Source of the DNA: Bradyrhizobium australiense | GTDB lineage: Bacteria > Pseudomonadota > Alphaproteobacteria > Rhizobiales > Xanthobacteraceae | Reading direction: 5' to 3' | Assembly: GCF_013114825.1 (NCBI RefSeq) | Contig: NZ_JAAVLX010000001.1 | Span: 124,001-188,000 of the forward strand | DNA: 64,000 nt | The notes under the pieces: generated by a model | The model's database searches: none | What the model was told of the DNA's origin: nothing | Seen by the model: the letters and a program-made list of their open reading frames with translations, nothing else | Part shown: in pieces, positions 57,404 through 64,000 of the stretch | Position numbering within the stretch: the stretch's first letter is position 1 | Layout: each line of letters begins with the position of its first letter | Position numbers and translations under genes: made by a program

Positions 57404-58198
57404 TTAATTCGTGGTCCCCGCCGCAATCGGGTCCATGCCGCTCTTGACGATCTCGGTACGCGCGGTGGGTGAGGCGAGGAACTTGATCAGCGCCTTGCCG
57501 GCGTCGGGCTCCTTCGAGACCGTGGCGATTCCTGCGGAGAACACCGTGATCTTCTGCAATTCGTCCGGCAGCGGGCCGACGATTTCGATGCCTTCCACCG
57601 GCTTCAATTCGCTGATCTGCTGGAAGCCGATCTCGGCGTCGCCGCGCGCGACGATCTCGCCGACCGGCGTGGCCGGGATTTTCCGCGCCTTGTCCTTCAT
57701 CTCGTCGGCAATGCCGAGCTTGCCGAACATCTCGGTCGAGACATAGACGCCGCTGGCGCTGTCGGAATAGGCGACCGTCTTCACCGCGAGCAGGACGCGC
57801 TTGAGCGCGTCGGCCGTGCTGATATCGGGCTTCGGCATGCCCGACTTGACCGCAACGCCGATCGGCGACTTGACGAGATCGACTTTGCTGTCGGCGATCG
57901 CCTTGCCGTTCTTGACGAGATCGTCGAGCGCATAGCCGACCATGATCAGGACGTCCGCAGGCTCGCCGCGCTCCAGCCGCACCGGAATGGCATTGGTCGT
58001 CGTGCCCATCGACGGCCCGTACGCGGTCAGCACCTTGTGGCCTGTGGCGCGCTCGAATTCGGGCACTAGCGCCTTGTAGGCAGCCGTCAGCCCTCCCGAG
58101 ATCATCACCCGTACCTCGGCGGCAGAGGCTGTGGCAGATAGCAGGATGGCGCTGAGAATGCCGAGTGTGAGCGCGCGGAGATTTGCAGAAAGTCGCAT
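57404..58198 (-). CDS. Periplasmic molybdate-type substrate-binding protein
   Basis: 264 residues with signal peptide (LGILSAILLSATASAAEVRV). SGGLTAAYKALVPEFERATG and LTAYGPSMGTTTNAIPVRLE correspond to the ModA-like N-lobe, VLIMVGYALDDLVKNGKAIA and FGKLGIADEMKDKARKIPAT to the later strands, and GEIVARGDAEIGFQQISEL to the anion-site region. It lacks adjacent modB/modC. This branch of the ModA family is common as orphan genes in bradyrhizobia, and the ligand may not be molybdate. Confidence 0.85.
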   Translation of the reverse strand: MRLSANLRALTLGILSAILLSATASAAEVRVMISGGLTAAYKALVPEFERATGHKVLTAYGPSMGTTTNAIPVRLERGEPADVLIMVGYALDDLVKNGKAIADSKVDLVKSPIGVAVKSGMPKPDISTADALKRVLLAVKTVAYSDSASGVYVSTEMFGKLGIADEMKDKARKIPATPVGEIVARGDAEIGFQQISELKPVEGIEIVGPLPDELQKITVFSAGIATVSKEPDAGKALIKFLASPTARTEIVKSGMDPIAAGTTN

Positions 58199-58290
58199 GG
58201 TGGTTCCTCCCGGACGACTCTTGAACGTCGGCCTTGAGAGGATGTTAGCGTGAGGAGCAAAGGACAGCTAGTTCGTCAATGGTGGTCCGT

Positions 58291-58457
58291 TCCCTCTCCC
58301 GCTTGCCGGCCGCTTGCCGGGGAGGGCTAGGGTGGGGGTGCCGCCTCATAACGGATGCCGGCATTCCGCGAGAGATTTCCCCCACCCGCCGTGCTCTTCG
58401 AGCACGTCGACCTAACAGCGAGCTTCGCTCGTCTCGACCGCCCGCAAGCGGGAGAGG
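58291..58457. repeat. CCCTCTCCCGCTTGC...GCAAGCGGGAGAGG repeat
   Basis: Left arm TCCCTCTCCCGCTTGCCGGC and right arm CGCCCGCAAGCGGGAGAGG pair across a spacer with GGGTGGGGG and CCCCCACCC arms inside. It fills the gap between the binding protein's promoter side and the 3' end of phaZ. Confidence 0.6.
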
Positions 58458-58467
58458 TGTATACAGA

Positions 58468-59691
58468 TCACGCATTCACATGCACGAAATCCCTGAGCAG
58501 CGGGTAGATCTCGTTGTTCCAGCGCTTTCCCGAAAACACGCCGTAATGGCCGACGCCGGCCTGCATGTGGTGCACCTTGCGATAGGCGCGCACGCCGGTG
58601 CAGAGGTCTTGCGCGGCCAGCGTCTGGCCAATCGAACAGATGTCGTCCTTTTCGCCTTCGACCGTCATCAGCCCCATGCGCCGGATCGCGGCCGGGTTCA
58701 CCGGCCGGCCGCGATGCATCAATTTGCCCTGCGGCAACAGGTGCTCCTGGAACACGTCGCGCACGGTCTCGATGTAGAACTCAGCGGGCAGGTCCATCAC
58801 GGCGAAATATTCGTCATAGAAGGTCTTTATGATTTCGGCCTTTTCCTTCTCGCCCTTGGCGAGATGATTGGCGAGCTCGATATGCTGCTTGATGTGGCGC
58901 TCCAGATTCATCGAGACGAAGGCGGTGAGCTGCACGAAGCCGGGATAGACTTTTCGGAACGCGCCCTTGCACTGCACCGGCACGTAATTGATCAGGTTCT
59001 TTTCGAACCAGTTGATCGGCTTGCTCTTGGCGAACTCATTGACCTTTGTGGGCTGGATCCGCGTGTCGATCGGGCCGGCCATCAGGGTCAATGTGGCCGG
59101 GCGGGCAGGGTGATTGTCTTCCGACATCACGGCGGCGGCGGCCAGCGCCGATACCGACGGCTGGCAGATCGCTACCACGTGCGCGCGGGGGCCGATCTTG
59201 TCCAGGAACGTGATCACATGGTCGGTGTAATCCTCCAGCCCGAAGCGGCCGGCATGAAGCGGAATGTCGCGCGGGTTGTGCCAGTCGGTGATGTAGACGT
59301 CGTGGTCCTGCAGCAGCGTTTTCACGGTGGCGCGGAGCAGCGTCGCGAAATGCCCGGACATCGGCGCCACCAGCAACAGCCGCGGCTGCTCCGGTGCGTT
59401 CTCCTTCTTGAAGTGCAGCAGCGAGCCGAACGGGGTGGCGAAGGTAACTTCCTCAGTTACTTCCAGCTCCTGATTGCCGACCAGCAGCCGGTCGATGCCA
59501 TAGGCAGGCCGGGCATAGGTGAGGGAAGAGCGCGAGATCAGTTCGAGCGAGGCAGCCAGTCGTCCGAACAATTTGTCCGAGACACCCTGCGGCACGAGAT
59601 TGAGATAATTCAGGGTCGCCGCGGCCCCGGTCCGCCATGGCGCCGTCAGGTCCATGTGGTTCTGATAGGCCTGGTACATCATTGACATCAT
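58468..59691 (-). CDS. phaZ: Intracellular polyhydroxybutyrate depolymerase PhaZ
   Basis: Degrades PHB granules inside the cell. 407 residues, no signal peptide. The nucleophile is the Cys of VVAICQPSVSALAA, the form seen in intracellular depolymerases, with PRLLLVAPMSGHFATLLRAT as oxyanion segment and KVHHMQAGVGHYGVFSGKRW carrying the catalytic His. An ATG at 59691 is used, although starts at 59682 or 59679 (MYQAYQNHMDL) are closer to homologues. Single gene; no phaC or phasin adjacent. Confidence 0.93.
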   Translation of the reverse strand: MMSMMYQAYQNHMDLTAPWRTGAAATLNYLNLVPQGVSDKLFGRLAASLELISRSSLTYARPAYGIDRLLVGNQELEVTEEVTFATPFGSLLHFKKENAPEQPRLLLVAPMSGHFATLLRATVKTLLQDHDVYITDWHNPRDIPLHAGRFGLEDYTDHVITFLDKIGPRAHVVAICQPSVSALAAAAVMSEDNHPARPATLTLMAGPIDTRIQPTKVNEFAKSKPINWFEKNLINYVPVQCKGAFRKVYPGFVQLTAFVSMNLERHIKQHIELANHLAKGEKEKAEIIKTFYDEYFAVMDLPAEFYIETVRDVFQEHLLPQGKLMHRGRPVNPAAIRRMGLMTVEGEKDDICSIGQTLAAQDLCTGVRAYRKVHHMQAGVGHYGVFSGKRWNNEIYPLLRDFVHVNA

Positions 59692-59870
59692 TCACATCAG
59701 CCCCTGTCCGGTGATGCCATGCAATATCGACGCCACAGTCGGCCCGGCCGCCTCTAAAACTGGCACGTGGCTTGCTGCGCAAATGCCCGACGCACAGGCA
59801 TTGGGCGGCGGCGCGGTCGGCCGTCCTCGCCTCGGCAAAGGCATTTTGGGGTTCGAGGGGAAGGGGCCAT

Positions 59871-60524
59871 ATGGCAAAGACCACGCTGACCATCTCCAGC
59901 AAGAATTACTCGTCCTGGTCGCTGCGCGGCTGGCTGTTGGCGAAATTCTCCGGCCTGGAGTTCGAGGAGGTCGTCACCGCTCCCGACGATGCGTCGGCGC
60001 GGGCTGAAATCCTGTTGCTGTCGTCGTCAATCCTGGTGCCGTGCCTGCGCCATGACGGGGCCACCGTCTGGGACACGCTGGCGATTGCCGAATACCTCAA
60101 CGAAATCATGCCGAACGCCGGCCTGGTGCCCGCCGACCGCGTCCAACGCGCCCATTGCCGATCGATCTGCGGCGAAATCCATTCCGGCTTCACCACGCTG
60201 CGCGCCTCGCTGCCGGTCAACCTGAAAGGCCATTTCCCGGGCTTCAAGATCTGGTCGCGCGCGCAGGCCGATATCGATCGGGTTTGCACCATCTGGGGCG
60301 AATGCCTCGCGGAATCAGGCGGGCCGTTCCTGTTCGGCGAGCGCACCATGGCGGATGCGATGTACGCGCCCGTCGTCACCCGTTTCATGACCTATGACGT
60401 GAAGCTCGAACCCGCGCTCGCGGCCTATGCCGGGACCATCATGGCAATGCCGGAAATGCAGGCATGGATCGAAGCTGCCAAGGCCGAGCCCGCCGATATC
60501 GAAGAACTCGAGGTCGAATATTAG
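59871..60524 (+). CDS. Glutathione S-transferase family protein
   Basis: 217 residues. TLTISSKNYSSWSLRGWLLA is the N-terminal thioredoxin-like start with the active-site Ser region, SSSILVPCLRHDGATVWDTL the cis-Pro and glutathione contact, and the helical C-domain ends in EAAKAEPADIEELEVEY. The ATG at 59871 begins MAKTTLTISS; a longer frame to 59772 has no family character. Divergent from phaZ with 179 nt between them. Substrate unknown; it is not closely like the GST at 53194. Confidence 0.9.
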   Translation: MAKTTLTISSKNYSSWSLRGWLLAKFSGLEFEEVVTAPDDASARAEILLLSSSILVPCLRHDGATVWDTLAIAEYLNEIMPNAGLVPADRVQRAHCRSICGEIHSGFTTLRASLPVNLKGHFPGFKIWSRAQADIDRVCTIWGECLAESGGPFLFGERTMADAMYAPVVTRFMTYDVKLEPALAAYAGTIMAMPEMQAWIEAAKAEPADIEELEVEY

Positions 60525-60542
60525 GCAGGCCCGGCGCACCCT

Positions 60543-60572
60543 TGCCCGCCTGAAGGGCTCAGGCAACGGGCA
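60543..60572 (+). terminator. Hairpin after the GST gene
   Basis: TGCCCG-CCTGA pairs with TCAGG-(CAA)-CGGGCA around AGGGC, an 11-bp stem with one bulge, 18 nt past the stop. No clear T-run follows, so terminator function is uncertain. The rest of the gap to 60831 shows nothing I can name. Confidence 0.35.
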
Positions 60573-60831
60573 GGCTTGCTCAACCCCGTGTCGGTCGTGA
60601 CCTGTGTGCGGCCGGCCCCTTGGCCACTTTCGCACGTCGCTGAAGCCGGATTTCTGTCTCCACCCAAGCGGTTCACTGCGTGGATGCCGACTCGGTAGCT
60701 CCATAGCAACGCGACTGGCGCGGATTTCGCATAGCAACATGCAGCCGTGAACGCGACGATGCGAGGCTGCCGAAAATTTGGACGCTCTCCGCCTGGCCGC
60801 GTTCTCGCGAACAGGAACCGTGGAGGCTTCA

Positions 60832-61266
60832 ATGAACAAGCAGGCTGTCGTCAGCAAATTTTCTCACGTCAAACCCGGGGATACCGAATTCAAAGGCGGA
60901 GGTCTGCGCGACTTCTTCCTGTATCGCGATCTCGGCATCGCCGACGCCACCGGCGGGCAGGTGATCTGTCATCTGGTCAAGGCCAATCCCGATTTGCCGC
61001 CGGAAGAGGGCACCGGCTGGCACAAGCACGAATGCGAATTCCAGATCGTCATCATGACCAAGGGCTGGGCGCGCTTCATGTATGAGGACAAGTCGACCTT
61101 GGTGCAGGCCGGCGATGTCGTGCACCAACGGCCCGGCATCATGCATTACCTCTACGATTATTCGGAGGACATGGAGTACCTCGAGATCGTCAGCCCCGCC
61201 GACTTCAAGACCGTCGACGTGCCGCCGGCCGCCGACAAGGTGCCGCCGCCCACTCCTTGGAGGTGA
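60832..61266 (+). CDS. Cupin domain protein
   Basis: 144 residues. Cupin motif 1 is TGWHKHECEFQIVIMTKGWA (metal His-His-Glu), motif 2 DVVHQRPGIMHYLYDYSEDM (distal His), so a single-domain RmlC-like barrel with an intact metal site is likely. The N-terminal stretch (FKGGGLRDFFLYRDLGIADA) is shared with uncharacterised bradyrhizobial cupins. The ATG at 60832 (MNKQAVVSKFSHVKPG) is preferred to one at 60778. Function unknown. Confidence 0.88.
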   Translation: MNKQAVVSKFSHVKPGDTEFKGGGLRDFFLYRDLGIADATGGQVICHLVKANPDLPPEEGTGWHKHECEFQIVIMTKGWARFMYEDKSTLVQAGDVVHQRPGIMHYLYDYSEDMEYLEIVSPADFKTVDVPPAADKVPPPTPWR

Positions 61267-61271
61267 CCGCC

Positions 61272-61409
61272 ATGTCATCCCCTGAGGAATTAACCTTTGT
61301 CGTCGGCCGCTGGCTGCGGCCGATCGTTGTGGTGCTTGATGTGGTGCGCCGGCTGGGATGGCGTCCGGTATCTAGCCGTGAACAGGAGCGTACGGCCTTA
61401 AATCAGTGA
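61272..61409 (+). CDS. Possible 45-residue small protein
   Basis: An ideal Shine-Dalgarno (GGAGGTGA), overlapping the cupin stop, stands 5 nt before an ATG that opens 45 codons (MSSPEELTFVVGRWLRPIVV, VLDVVRRLGWRPVSS...). One hydrophobic stretch could be a short membrane helix. I do not recognise it; the support is the ribosome binding site and coupling to the cupin gene. Confidence 0.35.
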   Translation: MSSPEELTFVVGRWLRPIVVVLDVVRRLGWRPVSSREQERTALNQ

Positions 61410-61488
61410 TTCGGGCGCGGTTCGTTCCATCGCTGTTCCGAACCTTAAAGCTCCGCGCGCGCCCGTCGCGTTTTGACACATTGGCGGC

Positions 61489-61722
61489 TCAGGGCCTGTC
61501 TGCGGCGTTTTCAGATCTCGGCCGCGGCAGCCGCCAGCCGACCACAGTGGCCTCGACCATGCCGCCGGTCCTGTCGTTGCGCCATTGACCGTCGATCCAG
61601 CGGCAGGCGAAGGGCAGTTGATAGGTTCCGCTGTGATCCTCGCAAAGAACTTCCACCGGCAGGTTCGGCGGCGGGTCCCCGTTGCCGTCGAACTGTGCCA
61701 GTCGTTTTTCACGCGTTGCCAT
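61489..61722 (-). CDS. Conserved hypothetical protein
   Basis: 77 residues. PPPNLPVEVLCEDHSGTYQL and PFACRWIDGQWRNDRTGGMV resemble a small family I have seen in Bradyrhizobium, with a conserved Cys-Glu-Asp-His, an aromatic pattern and a final GWR. No function known. The ATG at 61722 was chosen over 61809 because the family begins near MATREKRLAQFDG. Confidence 0.65.
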   Translation of the reverse strand: MATREKRLAQFDGNGDPPPNLPVEVLCEDHSGTYQLPFACRWIDGQWRNDRTGGMVEATVVGWRLPRPRSENAADRP

Positions 61723-61919
61723 ACAATCAATCTCCACTGCCGCAGCCGGCAAACACACCAGTTCGAGGTCGCGGCGAAATCCATCCATTGTTAACGGGAT
61801 GAAGCACAACGCCGGAATGAGGTATCAGTATGGTATCTCTGCAGACGGGGGTTTGCTTCGTGCAAATTGCCGTGATGGACGTTCCCCCTGCGTGAGATGC
61901 TTTTGGAACGAGGATTTTG

Positions 61920-62315
61920 ATGATTGCTCCGACGCCCAGGATCACCATCGTCGCTTTCGCGCTGCTGATGGCTTTGTTGCCAGCGACCGTCCACGCGCAG
62001 GACGTTCCCGGCATCGAGATCTGCACCGTCGAAAAAACCATGGAACGGCGCACCTCTTGCCTGCAGAGCAATGTCGATTTCCTGCAGAAGACGATCACCA
62101 AGCTGACGACCGACCATCAGCAGAAGCTGGATGCCGCCAACCGGCAGATCGAGGCGCTGAAGAACGCGGTCATTGGCTTGCAGAAGCTCGTCGTCGAGTT
62201 GCAGGTGGCGCAGAACAAGGCGGCGGAGGATGCCAAGAAGGCCGCAACGCCGGCTGCGAAGGATGCCGCACCTGCTGCAAAGGATGCGGCGCCGGCGAAG
62301 GACGGCACGAAGTAG
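61920..62315 (+). CDS. Exported hypothetical protein with coiled coil
   Basis: 131 residues: signal peptide (ITIVAFALLMALLPATVHAQ), a short region with two Cys (GIEICTVEKTMERRTSCLQS), a coiled-coil heptad stretch (about residues 50-100, QKLDAANRQIEALKNAVIGL) and an Ala/Lys tail of AAKDA-type repeats. Probably periplasmic or envelope-associated; no named family. A TTG one codon earlier (61917) is possible, but the ATG is used. Confidence 0.75.
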   Translation: MIAPTPRITIVAFALLMALLPATVHAQDVPGIEICTVEKTMERRTSCLQSNVDFLQKTITKLTTDHQQKLDAANRQIEALKNAVIGLQKLVVELQVAQNKAAEDAKKAATPAAKDAAPAAKDAAPAKDGTK

Positions 62316-62329
62316 CGGCCATCGGGCGG

Positions 62330-63436
62330 TTATGACACGCAGTATTGCTCCATGACGGCCTTGTCCGGCTCATAGCCGAGCCCCGGTCCCTGTGGCACTT
62401 CGATGTTGCCATTGGCATCGACGTCGATGCGGCCGCGCCACAGGCATGCGGCGCGTTTCATGGAGAACACTTCGACAAAGGTCGCGTCGTCGCGCAGCGA
62501 CATCAACTGCAGCGTCGCCAGGAAGCCCGGGCCGAAATACGGTGAATGCGGTGCAAGCCTGACGCCGAGTTCGTCGGCCAATGCAGCTACCTTCAGATAT
62601 TCGGTGATGCCCCCGACCTTTATGACGGAGGGTTGCGCATGGCTCACCGCGCCGGCCGTTATCATCTGCCTGAACTGATGAACGGTGCAGGCATTCTCGC
62701 CGGCCGCCACATTAAGCCCGCCCTTGATCCGCACTTCGGCCAGTGCTGCAAAATCCTCCGGGGGCCAGACCGGTTCCTCAAGGAACATCGGCGCAGCGTC
62801 GCGGCAGGAATGCGCGAAGGCAATTGCATCCTCGCCATTCAGCGGACAGTTCAGGTCGACCATCAGCGGAACTCCGGGACCGATCTCCTGCCGTGCAGCA
62901 AATACCGCAGGCGTTGTGGTCTCATGAAGCTTGATCGCCTTGTAGCCCTGCCGCAGCACCGTCTCGCATTCGCGTGCGATCAGCTCGGGCTTGCCGATCC
63001 GCAACAGGCTTGCATAGGCGGGAATCCGCGTGCGCCTGGCCTCGCCGATCAGCCGGTACAACGGCACGCCCTTCGCCTTGGCGGCAAGGTCCCACAGGGC
63101 AATATCGAGCGCCGATATCGCGAACATGGTGATGCCATAGCGGCCGAACAGATGCAGGTTGCGCTGGATCTGTTCCATGAAGGCGGGAATGCCCGCCGCT
63201 TCGGGAACCTCAAGGCCCATCGCCTGCGGCGCGATCATTTCCTCGATGGCGGCGTAGCTGGTTCGCGGGCAGACATAGGCAAAGGCATCGCCCCAGCCGG
63301 TGATGCCGGCATCGGTGGAAACCTCGATCATGACGATTTCCAGCGCCGAGATAGCAGAAGCGCCTTGCTTGAAACTAGCCACCCCAGCGTCATACGGAAT
63401 CCGGATGTGGTGGGCCCGAACCTTTGTGATGAGCAT
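62330..63436 (-). CDS. Enolase-superfamily dehydratase/racemase of unknown substrate
   Basis: 368 residues, MR/MLE-type barrel. Metal ligands appear to be Asp194 (LMVDLNCPLN), Glu220 (MFLEEPVWPP) and Glu247 (AAGENACTVH). Base candidates are Lys169 and His171 in AIKLHET, a KxH pattern in place of the usual KxK, and His297 in RLAPHSPYFGPG. It therefore differs from the D-tartrate dehydratase in this window, and the exact reaction (acid-sugar dehydration, racemisation or cycloisomerisation) cannot be assigned. The AraC gene 118 nt away on the other strand may regulate it. Confidence 0.85.
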   Translation of the reverse strand: MLITKVRAHHIRIPYDAGVASFKQGASAISALEIVMIEVSTDAGITGWGDAFAYVCPRTSYAAIEEMIAPQAMGLEVPEAAGIPAFMEQIQRNLHLFGRYGITMFAISALDIALWDLAAKAKGVPLYRLIGEARRTRIPAYASLLRIGKPELIARECETVLRQGYKAIKLHETTTPAVFAARQEIGPGVPLMVDLNCPLNGEDAIAFAHSCRDAAPMFLEEPVWPPEDFAALAEVRIKGGLNVAAGENACTVHQFRQMITAGAVSHAQPSVIKVGGITEYLKVAALADELGVRLAPHSPYFGPGFLATLQLMSLRDDATFVEVFSMKRAACLWRGRIDVDANGNIEVPQGPGLGYEPDKAVMEQYCVS

Positions 63437-63554
63437 GGTACCCTCCCAAAGCGTTCCCTACCTTGTCAGTGGCACGATCGAAGAGCAAGGACTGTCAAAT
63501 GAAGCGGGGCGCAACGGCCGATAATACGAAAGCTTCGCATGAGAGCTGTCAGTC

Positions 63555-64000
63555 ATGAATCCAGCCCAGAAAGCGCTCTGGTACATCGAAAGCCATCTCG
63601 CCGAGCCGCTGACGCTCGACGACATCGCCGATGTTGCCGGCGTCTCGCGTTTCCATCTGGTGCGGGCGTTTGCCGCCGCGACCGGCTTTTCGGTCATGCG
63701 TTATGTGCGCGTCCGCCGTCTGACCAAGGCCGCGCAGGCGCTGGCCGCCGGTGCGCCCGATATTCTAAGTCTTGCGCTGGATGCGGACTACAGCTCTCAC
63801 GAAGCTTTCACCCGCGCGTTCCGCGACCATTTCGGAACAACGCCCGAAGCGGTTCGCGCCGCAACGTGCCTTGATCATCTCAAGCTTCGGGAGCCAATCA
63901 TGATGGATTCAACCCTGCTCGATACGCTCACGCCACCGCGTTTCGAAACTTCCGAGCCGTTGCTCATCGCCGGCATCAGCGAACGCTGCACGCACGAGAA
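63555..64000 (+). CDS. AraC family regulator with N-terminal HTH (cut by window edge)
   Basis: The first 148 residues are visible. Two helix-turn-helix motifs stand at the N-terminus (LTLDDIADVAGVSRFHLVRA then ILSLALDADYSSHEAFTRAF, ending RDHFGTTPEAVR), the arrangement of Rob/SoxS-like proteins that carry a C-terminal GyrI-like effector-binding domain. The following PPRFETSEPLLIAGISERCT reads like the start of that domain. The ATG at 63555 has no close rival. Divergent from the enolase-family gene. Confidence 0.88.
   Translation, partial: MNPAQKALWYIESHLAEPLTLDDIADVAGVSRFHLVRAFAAATGFSVMRYVRVRRLTKAAQALAAGAPDILSLALDADYSSHEAFTRAFRDHFGTTPEAVRAATCLDHLKLREPIMMDSTLLDTLTPPRFETSEPLLIAGISERCTHE

Overview
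The window is high-GC alphaproteobacterial chromosome and reads as Bradyrhizobium or a very close relative. The basis is a D-tartrate dehydratase carrying every catalytic residue of the characterised Bradyrhizobium japonicum enzyme at the same numbering, a Tal-Pgi fusion, DUF6894 and DUF3297 proteins, and several families of short palindromic intergenic repeats of a type I recognise from Bradyrhizobiaceae. I saw no rRNA, tRNA, CRISPR array, prophage or complete insertion sequence.

Region 1 (1-18.9 kb) is a carbon-storage block. A leftward glycogen/trehalose operon (treS-maltokinase fusion, glgB, glgX cut by the window edge) diverges from malQ and a GH15 glucosidase. The intergenic region carries an EcfG-type general-stress promoter (GGAAC-N16-CGTT). 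A second leftward six-gene operon follows: tal-pgi, gnd, zwf, pgl, gntK and a HAD phosphatase, i.e. the oxidative pentose phosphate and gluconate entry routes.

Region 2 (19-25.8 kb) starts with decayed genes. A DsrE-family gene and the secreted-protein gene upstream of it on the same strand are each broken by several frameshifts, and a possible third degraded reading frame lies beside them. The intact stress operon prkA-yeaH-spoVR follows.

Region 3 (26-33.7 kb) holds a leftward operon for an FAD/ferredoxin oxidoreductase and the alpha and beta subunits of a 2-oxoacid:ferredoxin oxidoreductase, then a chromate transporter, a 71-aa protein behind an EcfG-like promoter, and an acyltransferase.

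Region 4 (33.8-41.8 kb) is a PQQ module. The leftward operon pqqABCDE continues into an S33 prolyl-aminopeptidase-like hydrolase and a small barrel-like protein. A hairpin lies between pqqA and pqqB. On the other strand follow a DUF6894 protein, a soluble PQQ-type sugar dehydrogenase and a diheme cytochrome c, so cofactor synthesis, a candidate enzyme and a candidate electron acceptor are adjacent.

Region 5 (42-64 kb) is mixed metabolism and accessory material: amidase, glutathione peroxidase, D-tartrate dehydratase, a frameshifted DUF418 membrane protein, malonyl-CoA decarboxylase, an AraC/MFS divergent pair, a Cys-rich protein with an OmpA-like protein, two orphan periplasmic binding proteins, an IS630 transposase scrap, a glutathione S-transferase behind a truncated DHFR-like leader, a formate/nitrite-type channel next to a PP2C phosphatase-Ser/Thr kinase fusion, intracellular PHB depolymerase, a second GST, a cupin, an uncharacterised enolase-superfamily enzyme, and an AraC regulator cut by the right edge.

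All calls come from reading the sequence and recalling families. No database search was run.
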